Counted from the first letter of the stretch, positions 1 through 9,778 are shown. The stretch is 26,635 nt of DNA from CAVTND01 sp963735955 (GCA_963735955.1 CAVTND010000007.1:1-26635), one strand, 5' to 3'. Notes: generated by a model from the letters alone, not told the origin. Program-made: numbers and translations.

Positions 1-44
1 CATAAGAGAAGGCCACGTGCTCGACGGACTGAAAATCCAATAGG

Positions 45-1010
45 TCAATCTGTCGGCGACAGCTTTGGTCGACGCCAGCTCCAGGCCGTCCGTCTCGCCC
101 TGAACGCAATCGCACGCGCGCCACCCAGCGTCAGCTCGGCAATGGCCATCTGCAACTTTTCCGGGAAAGTCGCTTTCCTGGCGTATGGGCCAAAGTCCAT
201 CGAGTACCCGAGATACGTCAGCATCTCCTTGCTCTCGGCCTCGAAGATCTCTATCTGGCGGGCTGAAAGCGATTTCCGCCACGCTTCGGCCCTGTCTTTT
301 TGAGGGACCTGTTTGGTGAGTGGATTGAAGACGGCCGCCCTGGAGTCGACTGTATAGAAATGACTGTCGAGCATACGTTCCGAGTACTCGAGGTCGAGCC
401 ATCTGCAGAGATCGACTAGCGTGTCCTTCGGATGACGGACCAGGGCTTCGTACTGAATCCTCTTGATTCGATCGGACGATAGGCTCTGCTCGGCAGCCAG
501 GCCGTGGGAGAGATGTCCCAGCCACCAGTAGGCGGCGGTGATGGCGGTGTTCGGCCCCCAGTCCCTCCGCATGACCGAGTGGGCCACGGCGCGCCCATCC
601 CGGACGATGTGGATCGCACGGGCATCCGGGAAAAGCCGAAGGAGCGTTGACAGGTAGTTCTTGTTGCTGGGCGTGGCGTCGATCCAGTGGGTAGCCTCAC
701 GTTTGCCTGCAAGCCCGGCGTACGCTGCCACGAGCCGGCCGATCAGCTCGGGATAGGAGCCCACCTGACCGATGCCGTCCTGGCGGAGGCGCTCCCCGGC
801 GGACTTCCAGCTCCGGAAGCGCGGTGACCGCATTGCGGACTGAAGGGTTCGAAAGGCCTGCGCCGGTTCAGGGTCCGGCGGTCGCCCGCTCAGCGATTCA
901 ATTTTGAATTGCGCCTCTGGCACGGGGCAGCACAGCGGATGTGCGCCGAGGACCGTCCCTAATAGCGTCGTTCCGCTACGCGGACACCCGCCAATGAAAA
1001 TGGGTGTCAT
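45..1010 (-). CDS. PAPS-dependent sulfotransferase family protein
   Basis: A 321-residue protein of the Sulfotransfer_1/3 type, expected to move a sulfo group from PAPS to a hydroxyl or amine of a glycan, lipid or small molecule. The 5'-phosphosulfate loop GCPRSGTTLL is at residues 8-17. The 3'-phosphate element IVRDGR is at about 135-140, with a following Ser near 145. There is no signal peptide, so it is probably cytoplasmic. The ATG at 1010 overlaps the stop of the upstream GMC oxidoreductase gene (ATGA), which fixes the start and implies translational coupling. It is the last complete gene of the minus-strand glycosyltransferase run, so a sulfated glycoconjugate is a reasonable guess. The acceptor cannot be read from the sequence. 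Family assignment is firm; substrate is unknown. Confidence 0.9.
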   Translation of the reverse strand: MTPIFIGGCPRSGTTLLGTVLGAHPLCCPVPEAQFKIESLSGRPPDPEPAQAFRTLQSAMRSPRFRSWKSAGERLRQDGIGQVGSYPELIGRLVAAYAGLAGKREATHWIDATPSNKNYLSTLLRLFPDARAIHIVRDGRAVAHSVMRRDWGPNTAITAAYWWLGHLSHGLAAEQSLSSDRIKRIQYEALVRHPKDTLVDLCRWLDLEYSERMLDSHFYTVDSRAAVFNPLTKQVPQKDRAEAWRKSLSARQIEIFEAESKEMLTYLGYSMDFGPYARKATFPEKLQMAIAELTLGGARAIAFRARRTAWSWRRPKLSPTD

Positions 1011-2586
1011 GGCGCCTTCAAGTGCTTGGCGAGTCGCAATGCAAGCGCAAGGATCGTAAGCGTCGGGTTCGCGAAGCCTCCGGTCGTGAAGACAGATCCA
1101 CCGGTGATGTACAGGTTGTCTACGCCGTGAACTCTCGAGTTGCAGTCCACGACACCGAGTGCGGGGTTGTCGTGCATGCGCGTCGTGCCGAGGTGATGCA
1201 GGGCGGGCTGCATCGCGGCGCGCCAGCGCTCCGGCTCATCGGGCAGGAGCTTGAGGCTTCCGAGACCGGCCCGCCGCAAGGCGCCATCAAACAGCGTGTG
1301 CGCACGAAAGCAGCTCCTCAGGTCGAATCGCGTGCTTGCCAGCGAACGCGTGCCGTCGGCCGTCCAAAGGCATCGCGTTCGTGGCTGAGCTCGACGCAGT
1401 TATCCGGGTCGGCCGTGCATTCCACGAGCGCTCTGAGGCGCCACTGCGTGTCTGCATCGTCGCGATTGCGACACCGGAGATACAGCGCCCGCAGCGCCAT
1501 GAGCGGCGAACCGGCGGCGTGCAGCGCATTTTTCGGGAACTCATGCGGAATGGCGCGACCTCGAACCATGTCCCAGCAGGCGAGGAGCGCCTGCACGCGG
1601 GAATCGGCAAACACCGGATCCGCTTCGTACGCAGGACGAAAATACAGGGCCGCATTGAGTAGCCGTTCACGTCGCATTGCGGTCGGTGAGGGCGCATACG
1701 CGCCGCGTGCAGTCCGCGGCATTCCGTTGTCGCTCACACTGCGCGGGAAATGGAAAGCGAAAGATCGCCGCGCAGCCGGCATGTAAACTCCGCCGTCCAC
1801 GTAAATATGCTCGGTGAAATAACGGCCCACGATACCGTGCTCATTCGCCGGCCCGCGCTCAAGCCCGGCGCCCGACAACAACAAGAGTCGCGCGTTCTCG
1901 ATGCCGCCGGCGGCGAGCACCACGGTCCTTGCCTTGATCTCGAAGTCGGTGCGCGCGCCATGCACCGCGAGGTCCATCGACGTCACGCGCCGACCATCGG
2001 TTGAGAAGCGAAGCCGCTGAACGCTCGCGTGCAGGTATGCCCGGACTTGTTGCGACCTGCGCAGTTCAGCCACGCGACGCGCTCCGAAGTGGATCGAGGA
2101 CCTGCGAAACAGGATCGCTTCGATGTCCTCTGCCGGGATCGGAAGGCGGTCGGCAGACGCCGCCCGTTCCCAGTGCATGGGATCGTAATCGAACGGCCCG
2201 AGTTCGAGGATCTCGTTGGCCTGCCTGTAGAACGAGTCGAGATTGCTGCGCGAGAGTGGCCAGCCGCTCGACGGAAATTCCTCGCGTCGCTCGAAATCAA
2301 TCGGGTCGAGAGGCCGGCACCAACCGGCCCAGAAGTGTGTCGATCCGCCAAGCGCCGCAATGCGCGTCGCCTGCAGCGACGGATACTCGTCGCCGTCCGA
2401 TTGGCCTGCGAAAAGCGCTTGCGAACGTTGGTCGAATGCGAGACCGCCGCCTTCGACCAGGCAGATCGAACAACGTCCGTCATCCAGTTCCCGGGCTAGC
2501 GTCAGTCCGGCGGGCCCGCCACCCACGATGCAAATATCGCAGTCGAGCGCGGTGCAGGGCGGGTTGCGACGGGCATCAATCAGCAT
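1007..2586 (-). CDS. GMC-family FAD-dependent oxidoreductase (frame broken near 1318-1335)
   Basis: About 526 residues once one base is restored. The N-terminus has the Rossmann FAD-binding loop VGGGPAG at about residues 21-27, followed by an E in LVEGGG. The C-terminus, in another frame, carries the GMC C-domain signature: HHLGTTRM, then GVVD, RVHG, NLYITGGS and ANPTLT. The first frame stops at 1318 after RVRWQARDST. The second frame reads through the same spot as RFDLRS and continues to the stop at 1007. That stop overlaps the sulfotransferase ATG, so the second frame is the genuine end. The span is 3n+2, which means one base missing or two extra. The ATG at 2586 lies 11 bases after the upstream gene. 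GMC enzymes oxidise alcohols, including sugars; the substrate here is unknown. I favour a sequence error over gene decay. Confidence 0.85.
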
Positions 2587-2597
2587 TCGGGCCGTGC

Positions 2598-4148
2598 TCA
2601 GTTGAGGGGCAGCGGTCGGCCATGCAACTCGGGATCTGTCTCGAGCCCAAGGTGCTCGCGCACCGTAGGCGCCAGGTCCAGGATGTCGTGCGTGGCCAGC
2701 CTCTTGCCCGCCGCGACGCCAGGTCCTCGCGCAACGAACCATCCGAGCGGCAGGTGGTTGCCGGAACGCCCCGACGGCAAATGCTTGGGCACGACATATT
2801 TGAAATCTGGAAGTTGAGATGAAGTGAGGCGCCGGATGTCGCGCGAGCGGACATCGCGCCAGCGCACGATGAGGTCGGGTTGGCCGTCGCGATGCGTCGC
2901 CGCGCGCGGCGTGTTTACGTAGGTTCGCTGGATGTCCGCCACGATCGGCGCTTCAGTGGCACCATCCCGCAGCGAGTGGAAAAACGTCTCCAGCTCGGCA
3001 CAGAGCGCGTCGTACGCGGGCCCCGCTGCGACGATGCCATCGCGCTCGCGGCCGCGCAGGTTGACGCGCAGCAAGGCCGTGAGATCCATGGGCAGCGGAA
3101 AATACTCGGTTCGTGGCCAGTCGAACATGCGCGACGACCAGAGCGGCACGAGGCGTGCAGCAACCGTCGGCGGCACGCGCCGCAGGATGGGCCGCAGGTG
3201 CGTGACCAGCGAGCGCCGTATCCGGTACAGCGAACCCTTGCGCACGGATTGTTGCGACAGCGCGGCGCGCCGTGCATCGAGAATGTCGGGCACCATCTCG
3301 CTCCAGCCGGTGTTAGGTCCCATGCCATGCAGGGAAAAAACGATGACCAACGCATCGTCGCATTCTGCCAACAGGCGTGACAGAGCGTGATCGATCGCAG
3401 CGTAAACCTGCTCGACTGCATCCCCGAGTCGCTGACGTTGCTCGATATTCGCGCTCTCGACGTCGCGCGCTTCGCCGCAGTCCCACAAATAGTGGCCGGC
3501 GCGATGCGCGGGACCGAATACGACGCAGGCAAAGTCCCATTCGTCGCGGCGTAGAAGCGATACGCCGACACGTTGCAGCTGTTCCGTCGCGCGCAGCAAC
3601 TCGCCGCACAGCTGCTCGAGCGAGCGGGCGGTCTGGGAGCCGAAGTTCTCGGCCGGCATCACAGGAGCGCCGAACTTGCGACGGAGCTGCCGTGCAAGAG
3701 GTGCGGGCGAACAGTGGGTTGCGGCCGCATCGTGCGTGGCCCAACCGTTCAAGTACACGCCATTGAACGTTTGCGGTCCGCCGAGCACCAGCGGTACGTC
3801 TACGACGCAACTCCGGATGCCCTGTGAGCTGAAAGTCTCCCAGAATGGCCTCGCCACATAGGTGCGCTCATCGGGCACGATGCAGCACATACGTGCCGGC
3901 TGCCACAGCTTGTTGTGATAGATGCCGTGCCAGGCTGGACGCTGGCCGCTGTAGAAGGTCGGCCAGACGGCCCCGGAATACAGATCCGCAGGCGATTCGA
4001 GCGTTCCATGCGCGCCCTGACGCAGCAGCTCGCCAAGCCCGGGAAGCTTGCCGCGCGCGATCATGGACTGCACGAGCGTGTGTTCGGCTGCGTCGATGCC
4101 GATCAGGACGACGCGCTTGCGATGCTGAACCGCGCTACTCATGGTCAT
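2598..4148 (-). CDS. Alkaline phosphatase superfamily (type I phosphodiesterase-like) protein
   Basis: A 516-residue protein resembling the phosphodiesterase/nucleotide pyrophosphatase branch of the alkaline phosphatase superfamily. Visible landmarks are GIDAAEHT at 17-24, the segment YSGAVWPTFYSG at about 57-68 with HGIYHN after it, FGPAHRAGHYLWD at 211-223, FSLHGMGPN at 271-279, and GNHLPLGWFVARGPG near the C-terminus. In typical members the third and fourth landmarks read like xxDxxxH and SDHG. Here both positions expected to be Asp are replaced (H or A, and L), so the metal site is unusual. No signal peptide is evident. The ATG at 4148 overlaps the stop of the GT4 gene (ATGA); a second ATG lies at 4142. 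It may hydrolyse or transfer a phosphoester during glycoconjugate assembly, which is inference from context only. Confidence 0.85.
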   Translation of the reverse strand: MTMSSAVQHRKRVVLIGIDAAEHTLVQSMIARGKLPGLGELLRQGAHGTLESPADLYSGAVWPTFYSGQRPAWHGIYHNKLWQPARMCCIVPDERTYVARPFWETFSSQGIRSCVVDVPLVLGGPQTFNGVYLNGWATHDAAATHCSPAPLARQLRRKFGAPVMPAENFGSQTARSLEQLCGELLRATEQLQRVGVSLLRRDEWDFACVVFGPAHRAGHYLWDCGEARDVESANIEQRQRLGDAVEQVYAAIDHALSRLLAECDDALVIVFSLHGMGPNTGWSEMVPDILDARRAALSQQSVRKGSLYRIRRSLVTHLRPILRRVPPTVAARLVPLWSSRMFDWPRTEYFPLPMDLTALLRVNLRGRERDGIVAAGPAYDALCAELETFFHSLRDGATEAPIVADIQRTYVNTPRAATHRDGQPDLIVRWRDVRSRDIRRLTSSQLPDFKYVVPKHLPSGRSGNHLPLGWFVARGPGVAAGKRLATHDILDLAPTVREHLGLETDPELHGRPLPLN

Positions 4149-5290
4149 GCGGTGATCCGCGCGTAGACCTGCTCGACCCGGACAGCGACTTGATCCCAGC
4201 TGTAGTCGCGCGCAATGACCTCCTGGGCGTGCTGGCCGAGTCGCCTGCGCAGTCCAGCGTCGCCCATGAGGCGCAATACGGCGTCTGCGAATGCGCGCAC
4301 ATCGCCATCGGGTACGATGAGTCCGGAGCGCTCGTGCTCGAGAAGCTTGGCCGAGCTTGCGAACGAGACGGTCGGCGTGCCGCTTGCCATGTAGTTCAGG
4401 AGCTTTTGCGGAACGCCGCTGCACTCGACACGAGGGTTCGCAAGCACGGTCGCGCGGCTCAGCTCCGCCGGCAATTGCTGGAAGTCCACTTCCCGCACTT
4501 CCACGTAATCTTCGATGTTGAGGCGCCTGCACAGGGCGATGAACGGAATCAAATTGTCCGCGCTCAGCAGTTGCAGTCGTGCTGCCGGGTTGCCAAGCCG
4601 CACCCTGGCGAAGGATTCAAGTAACAGGTCAATACGCTGATACGGCGCAAAATTGCCCGCAAACGTCAGCGTATCGGCGCCAGGAGGTTCCGTGGGTGCC
4701 GATCGGAAGTGATCGATCTCGACACCGTTGCTCACCACCGTGATCCGGTCGAGTCGCAGATGGCCCGTGTCCTTGAGGTGAGCGCGAATGTCGTCGGAGA
4801 CGGCAATGATGTGGTCGGCGCGCGGCGGCAGATCGCGATCGAGCGCCCGGCCCGCGAACCTGCGGAAACTCGCACCCAGGCTCGAGCCGTAGTGCGGCAA
4901 TTCGGTCTCGAGCAGCGTGTGTGAATCGAACACCAGGGGAGGCTTGCGGCGCACGCGAGCGAACAACGCTGAAAGCAGGCCCTCGTAATGATGCGCATGG
5001 ATGACGTCGAAGGCGTGCGCCTTGAGCAGTCGCCGCAGCTTGAGTGTGAGGAGCGGATCAAGCAGTGCCAATTTCGCGAATGAGGGTCCGGGGGCCGTGC
5101 GTCTGTACCACGACGGACCGTCGATGCGATGCACGCTCATATGGGGCGTCGGAATCCGGCCACCGAGGTGGTACGTTACGACGTGCACGTCGTGACCACG
5201 GCGCCCCAGTGCCTCTGCCATCCGATGGATGCGTATCGGCGTGCCCCGCGGCCACGGAAACGGACAGGCGGCGACCATCGCGATGCGCAT
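4145..5290 (-). CDS. Glycosyltransferase family 4 (GT-B fold)
   Basis: A 381-residue GT-B glycosyltransferase that should transfer a sugar from a nucleotide donor to a lipid-linked or polysaccharide acceptor at the cytoplasmic membrane face. The N-terminal half begins MRIAMVAACPFPWPRGTP, with the glycine-containing acceptor loop, and has HAHHYEGLL at about 99-107. The C-terminal half opens after SNGVEIDHF (187-195). The donor-binding segment PRVECSGVPQKLLNYMASG runs from about 286 to 304, replacing the common PEGFG...E form; the E and K are retained. The ATG at 5290 is 6 bases beyond the GT2 stop, and its stop overlaps the next gene. The sugar is not predictable. Confidence 0.92.
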   Translation of the reverse strand: MRIAMVAACPFPWPRGTPIRIHRMAEALGRRGHDVHVVTYHLGGRIPTPHMSVHRIDGPSWYRRTAPGPSFAKLALLDPLLTLKLRRLLKAHAFDVIHAHHYEGLLSALFARVRRKPPLVFDSHTLLETELPHYGSSLGASFRRFAGRALDRDLPPRADHIIAVSDDIRAHLKDTGHLRLDRITVVSNGVEIDHFRSAPTEPPGADTLTFAGNFAPYQRIDLLLESFARVRLGNPAARLQLLSADNLIPFIALCRRLNIEDYVEVREVDFQQLPAELSRATVLANPRVECSGVPQKLLNYMASGTPTVSFASSAKLLEHERSGLIVPDGDVRAFADAVLRLMGDAGLRRRLGQHAQEVIARDYSWDQVAVRVEQVYARITA

Positions 5291-5296
5291 ATTTGA

Positions 5297-6406
5297 CTAG
5301 AGAAGGCGCCGTGCCAGGCGCCAGTATCCGTTTGCAGTCCCTTGCAGCATGCGGATGGCCAGGCGCGAAACGCGACCCGTGCCGACGGCGAGCGTCAATG
5401 GCAACGGGCCGCCTTTCAGGATGAGCCGATCGCTCGTGCGCCGGGTGCTCTGCATGGCTTCCCGCTCGACACGCAGCCTTGGAAGCTCCTTCCACCACGA
5501 CCGCAATGCGGCGAACCATTCATCGAGCCAACCCTTGCTGGCAATACCTGCGAGCTGGCAGAGCTCGTAGCACGCAAGGACCGGTGCAAGGACGAGAAGT
5601 GAGCGTCCGGCGAAGGACTTGGTCATCACGGACCAGCGATTGCGGATCAGGTAGAACACGCGCTGCTTCGACACTGCATCGCCGGACCGGTAAGAGAGGT
5701 CCGGCGTGCCGCTGCCGTGCAGGACGCGTGCGGCCGGCACAACGAGCAACTCGTAACCCTGGACGTTGGCGCGGACGCCGAAGTCGTGGTCCTCGTAGTT
5801 GAAACCAAACCATTCGTCGAATGGCACTCCCTGAAGCCACCGGCCGCGGTCGATGAGGAAACATGCGGTCACGAGTGACGTCGTGGGAAGCGTCGCCGTC
5901 GGCAATTCGCTTACCAGACGATCAGCATTGCGTGTCGACATGAGTCCAAGAAAGTGGCAGTCGGCGCTGTCGTACTGCACGAGTGCCGGGTTATCTGCGT
6001 ACAGCACGCGCGGTGCGACGAGGAGGGCGTGTGCAGACGTGGTCACTGCCTCGCGCAATGTTTCCGCGCACCGGACATCGAGCTGTACGTCGTTGTCCTG
6101 GAAAAGTATGAGGTCGTGCATGGCCGCTGCGAAACCGGCGTTGCGTGCGCCGGCCGGTCCGCGGTTGGCATCGAGCTCGAGCACCCGGATGTCCGGATAC
6201 TGGCTTCGCAACCAGGGGATACTTCCATCGGTAGAGGCGTTGTCCACGACCAGAATCTCGCCGAATGCCAGTGTCGAGCGACCGGCCGCCAGAATGGCGG
6301 TCGGGAGGTGCCGCGAGCCTTGGTAGTTGATGATGCACAGCGTAATTGGGCGTTCCAGCGGCACTCCGCAACCTCTTGTCAACGACGAGTTTCCAGCATG
6401 GAGCAT
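5297..6406 (-). CDS. Glycosyltransferase family 2
   Basis: About 369 residues from the ATG at 6406, with a GT-A fold. Motifs are TLCIINYQG at 22-30, VVDNAS at 53-58 (nucleotide binding), FQDND at 102-106 (the DxD-type metal site) and NYEDHDFG at 203-210 (catalytic base region, as in rhamnosyl- and galactofuranosyl-transferase-like GT2 proteins). A hydrophobic stretch at about 268-288 suggests peripheral or single-pass membrane association. The start is uncertain. A GTG at 6364 has a better spaced AGAGG upstream and would begin the protein close to the first beta strand, as in most relatives; a TTG at 6421 is also open. The stop is 6 bases before the GT4 gene, within the same operon. Confidence 0.9.
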   Translation of the reverse strand: MLHAGNSSLTRGCGVPLERPITLCIINYQGSRHLPTAILAAGRSTLAFGEILVVDNASTDGSIPWLRSQYPDIRVLELDANRGPAGARNAGFAAAMHDLILFQDNDVQLDVRCAETLREAVTTSAHALLVAPRVLYADNPALVQYDSADCHFLGLMSTRNADRLVSELPTATLPTTSLVTACFLIDRGRWLQGVPFDEWFGFNYEDHDFGVRANVQGYELLVVPAARVLHGSGTPDLSYRSGDAVSKQRVFYLIRNRWSVMTKSFAGRSLLVLAPVLACYELCQLAGIASKGWLDEWFAALRSWWKELPRLRVEREAMQSTRRTSDRLILKGGPLPLTLAVGTGRVSRLAIRMLQGTANGYWRLARRLL

Positions 6407-6460
6407 AGTGGCAACTTTCAAGGTTCAACAGGTGAGTACCTGCGAATACAGTGAAGCAGG

Positions 6461-7391
6461 TCAATCACGGCTTGCCTGTGTTTCAGGCCTGCGCCACAGG
6501 CCCTTGGCCTCGATAAATCCGCCGATTGCAGCAACAAATAGTGCGCCTGCAAAAATCAGGAGCGACCACGTCAACGCCAGCGGCGCGGCGACGCCATGAC
6601 GCGCGGTCATCAGCACCAGCGCGCCCTCACGGACGCCGAGGCCCGACAGGGAGATCGGCAGGAGAACGAGGAGCGACACAATCGCCTGCATCCACGCAAT
6701 CGTGGCGAACGCGAGGTCAATGTTGCAGGCGCGCGCGAAACAATACGCAACCAGGATGCCGAGCAGGTCTTTCGCAATCGACAGCGCTCCAACGGCAACC
6801 GCATCGCGGGCGGTGAGATTGCCCGCCGCCGCACATTGCTCAATGACGTTTGCGAGGACACGACCGATGGCTCCGCGCCGCGGCGAGCTCAAGACGCCGC
6901 TGCGCGCGAGCGACACATTGCAAGGCGCGCGTGCGCCCGAACAGGATCAGATGGAATGCGGCAAGCAAGACAGGCCCCAGCACGAGAAATGCCATTGCAA
7001 GATGCCGTTCGCCGGCGTTGGCGGCATCGCGATAATCGAGTCCCCAGAAGGTGAGGCCGAGCGCCACGATTGTGGCGGTATCGAGCAGCCGATTCACGAT
7101 CATGCTGGCGAGGGCGGCTGCGAACGTCGCGCCATGGCCGACATACTTCACCAGCGTGGCGGCGCCCGCGCCGAGGCTTCCCGGCAGCGTCAAGCCGTAA
7201 AAGGCGGTCGTGAACAACGCGGTCAGAATTGCACGATAGGAAAGCGGCGCTCCCTGCGAACGCGCAATGATGCGAATTCGCAGCGCGTTGACGGCGCGGA
7301 TCGAAAGCTGTGTGGCGAAACCTCCCAGCAGGAAGACGGCGCTTGCGCCCGCAAGGGCAGCGCCCACTTGCCCAAGCGGCACCATGCGCAC
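6461..7391 (-). CDS. Flippase-like / lysylphosphatidylglycerol synthase TM-domain protein (frame broken near 6885-6900)
   Basis: A polytopic membrane protein of the UPF0104/LPG_synthase_TM type, often found beside glycosyltransferases and proposed to move or modify lipid-linked sugars. The first part shows TALFTTAFYGLTLPGSLGAG and MIVNRLLDTATIVALG, typical of the family. The second part, in another frame, continues VLANVIEQ, then VGALSIAKDLLGILVAY and ISLSGLGVREGALVLM, which is the conserved SGLGVREG element. The shift lies in the GC run around 6885-6900 and corresponds to one extra base. The start is unresolved. The frame stays open to 7529 and encodes a first membrane segment (FGIALRAFITAGALWYVV) upstream of the GTG at 7391 and ATG at 7385, but no ATG, GTG or TTG lies in frame there. 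A second indel near 7440-7465 (ATG at 7465) is possible. Confidence 0.8.
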
Positions 7392-7541
7392 GACGTACCA
7401 TAGAGCGCCGGCCGTGATGAACGCGCGGAGTGCGATACCAAAGCGCAGCGAACGTCGGCGAACATGGGCGGTCGCACCCGGCGCGTCGCGAACTTGTTCG
7501 TGATTGGGAATCCGCCAACCTCGCCTGCTTCAGAGCCCAGG

Positions 7542-9728
7542 CTAAGGACGAGCGCTGAGCTGCGTCCACAGGTGCGTGTATGACAGCGCCAGCCTGTGGG
7601 CGAGTTGTTCGTTGGTGACGCTCGCCCCGTGTCCGCCCTCGATCTCCTCGTAGTACGAGACGTCGTAGCCGAGCTCTTCGAGCCGCGCCGCCATCTTACG
7701 CGCGTGACCGGGATGCACGCGGTCGTCTCGCGTCGAGAGGTAGAAGAAAATCGGCGGGTAACCTTTACCCGGCTGTGCATTCTGGTAGGGCGAGTAGGGC
7801 GCGATCCACGCCCACTCCTCGGGCTTGTCGGGATCGCCGAACTCATCCATCCAGCTCGCGCCGGCGAGCAGCTGGTGATAGCGGCGCATGTCAGCGAGCG
7901 GTGAGCCGCAAATGACGGCGCCGTAAAGGTCCGGGCGGCGCTCCATCGTCGACAGCACCAGCAAGCCGCCATTGCTGCGGCCTTCGATACCGAGGTGCGC
8001 TTTCGAGGTTACCTTGCGCTCGATGAGGTCGGCCGCCACCGCCTCGAAGTCCTCGTAGGCATGAACATGATTGGCCTTCACGGCCCCTTGGTGCCAGGCT
8101 TCGCCAAACTCGCCGCCGCCACGGATGTTCGCCAGTACGAAGACGCTGCCGCGGCCGAGCCAGGTCTTGCCATAGGCGCCATAGAGCTGCTCGTAGCTGC
8201 CGGAATAGGAGGGCACGAGCGCGTTGCGGAAGCCGCCGTAAGAGAAGATGTGCGTCGGGTGGCTGCCGTCGAGCTTCATGCCCTTCGCCGCCACCTGGAA
8301 GTAGGGCACCCGCGTGCCGTCAGCCGAGCGAGTCCAGTGCTGGCTCACTTCGAAACGGCTGCCGTCGAAGGTCGGCGACTGTTGCTTGACCTGCTCGGGA
8401 ACGGGACTCTGATCGGCCACATAGTAGAGCGTTGGCGGAGTCACGAAGGACTCGAACGTGACAAAAGCGTCACCGCTCGTACCATCCACCGAGTCGATCC
8501 CCAGACTGCCGTTGTCCGGCAAGGGGATCTGCCGCCGGGTCCACCCCTGTGCTGACTTTTCGTAGCGGTAGAGACGACCCCGCACGTTGTCCAGCACGGA
8601 GACCAGGACACCACTCTTCGCCGCCACGGCTCCGAGCACGACCTCGTTTTCCGTTGACTCGGCCAGAACCTCTACAACCCCTTTGCCGGCACCGTCGCCA
8701 GTTTTGCGGAGCGCCGCGGTATCGGCGATCAGGACGCTGTCGCGGGCGTACTTCCGGTCGCCGCGCTGCCAGGCGTCATTGAGTGAGACGAGCAGCCGTC
8801 CCGCGAAGACGTCGTTGACCTCGGCGGTCGGAGGCAGGTCGAGTCGGTGCAGGCTGCCGTCGGCCAGCACCTGGTAGTAATCGGTTTCGTAGAAGGTGCG
8901 ATTGTCTGCGATCAAATCCACATCGCCACCCGCGGAGTGCAGGCGGTAGCCGGACGCGCCCACCGATTCCGGTTTCGCCTCGAACAAGGTCGGTGCGCTG
9001 GCGAGCGGCGTGCCGCGGTTCCAGAGCCTGACGGTGCGCGGATAACCCGAGCTGGTGAGCGATCCGGGCCCAAAGTCCGTGCCGATGAAGACGCTGTCGG
9101 CATCACGCCACGCGGCGGAGGTCTTGGCAGAGGGCACCGAAAAACCCTGGGGCTCGAAGGCCAGCTTCTCCGGATCGAACTCGCGTATCGCCTCGGCGTC
9201 ACCGCCGCCGGGCGACAGCGACATCAGGCACTGCTTGTACGCCGGAGGCAGGCAATCCATGCCGTGGAAGACCCAGGGCTTGCCCTCGCGCTTCGCGAAG
9301 TCGTCGACGTCGAGCACCACTTCCCAGGCGGGATTGGGCTTGCGCAGCTCGTCCAGCGTGGCACGTCGATAGATGCCACGCGGGTGTTGGTCGTCCTTCC
9401 AGAGGCTGTAAATCCATTTACCCATCTGGTTCACGCTCGGCAGGCGCGAAGGGGAATCGAGCGCGGCCAGGGCCTCGCGCTGCAGCTCCAGGTAGAGCGG
9501 CTGCGTCGCCAGCTTGCGCTCGGTGGCGGCGTTCTGGGCGCGTACCCAGTCGAGCGCGCGGGTGCTGTCGATCTCCTCCAACCAGAGATAGGGGTCCGCA
9601 GCGTCGGTGGTTGCAAAGCCTGGTTCCGCTGCCGCCGCCGTGTCGCCCAGCGCGAGCAGCGTCGCGAGCGACGTGAGCAGGAAGCGAATTCGCGCACTAC
9701 GCGGTCGGTGTCGCGGTGTCTCAGTCAT
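7542..9728 (-). CDS. Exported S9 family prolyl oligopeptidase
   Basis: 728 residues. An N-terminal signal peptide (basic start, then FLLTSLATLLALGDTAAAA) indicates export to the periplasm or outside. The mature part begins with DPYLWLEEIDS, the usual prolyl-oligopeptidase opening, followed by a beta-propeller and a C-terminal alpha/beta hydrolase domain. The catalytic triad is visible: Ser585 in GRSNGG, Asp668 in TRDDRVHPGH and His700 in GGHGAS. The element YGGFRN supplies the oxyanion side. Most relatives have GGSNGG, so Arg584 is a small deviation. It should cleave short proline-containing peptides. It lies 50 bases after cbpM and ends close to the flippase-like gene; functional connection to either is not evident. 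Confidence 0.93.
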   Translation of the reverse strand: MTETPRHRPRSARIRFLLTSLATLLALGDTAAAAEPGFATTDAADPYLWLEEIDSTRALDWVRAQNAATERKLATQPLYLELQREALAALDSPSRLPSVNQMGKWIYSLWKDDQHPRGIYRRATLDELRKPNPAWEVVLDVDDFAKREGKPWVFHGMDCLPPAYKQCLMSLSPGGGDAEAIREFDPEKLAFEPQGFSVPSAKTSAAWRDADSVFIGTDFGPGSLTSSGYPRTVRLWNRGTPLASAPTLFEAKPESVGASGYRLHSAGGDVDLIADNRTFYETDYYQVLADGSLHRLDLPPTAEVNDVFAGRLLVSLNDAWQRGDRKYARDSVLIADTAALRKTGDGAGKGVVEVLAESTENEVVLGAVAAKSGVLVSVLDNVRGRLYRYEKSAQGWTRRQIPLPDNGSLGIDSVDGTSGDAFVTFESFVTPPTLYYVADQSPVPEQVKQQSPTFDGSRFEVSQHWTRSADGTRVPYFQVAAKGMKLDGSHPTHIFSYGGFRNALVPSYSGSYEQLYGAYGKTWLGRGSVFVLANIRGGGEFGEAWHQGAVKANHVHAYEDFEAVAADLIERKVTSKAHLGIEGRSNGGLLVLSTMERRPDLYGAVICGSPLADMRRYHQLLAGASWMDEFGDPDKPEEWAWIAPYSPYQNAQPGKGYPPIFFYLSTRDDRVHPGHARKMAARLEELGYDVSYYEEIEGGHGASVTNEQLAHRLALSYTHLWTQLSARP

Positions 9729-9778
9729 CGTGTGAGTGCATTATGCCTATGAATCAGGTAGTCGGGAGTTCGCACAGG

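Noticed and set aside
1..3. CAT at the left edge as the minus-strand start of a further operon gene
   Set aside because: Three bases cannot support a gene, and no ribosome site is visible upstream of it.
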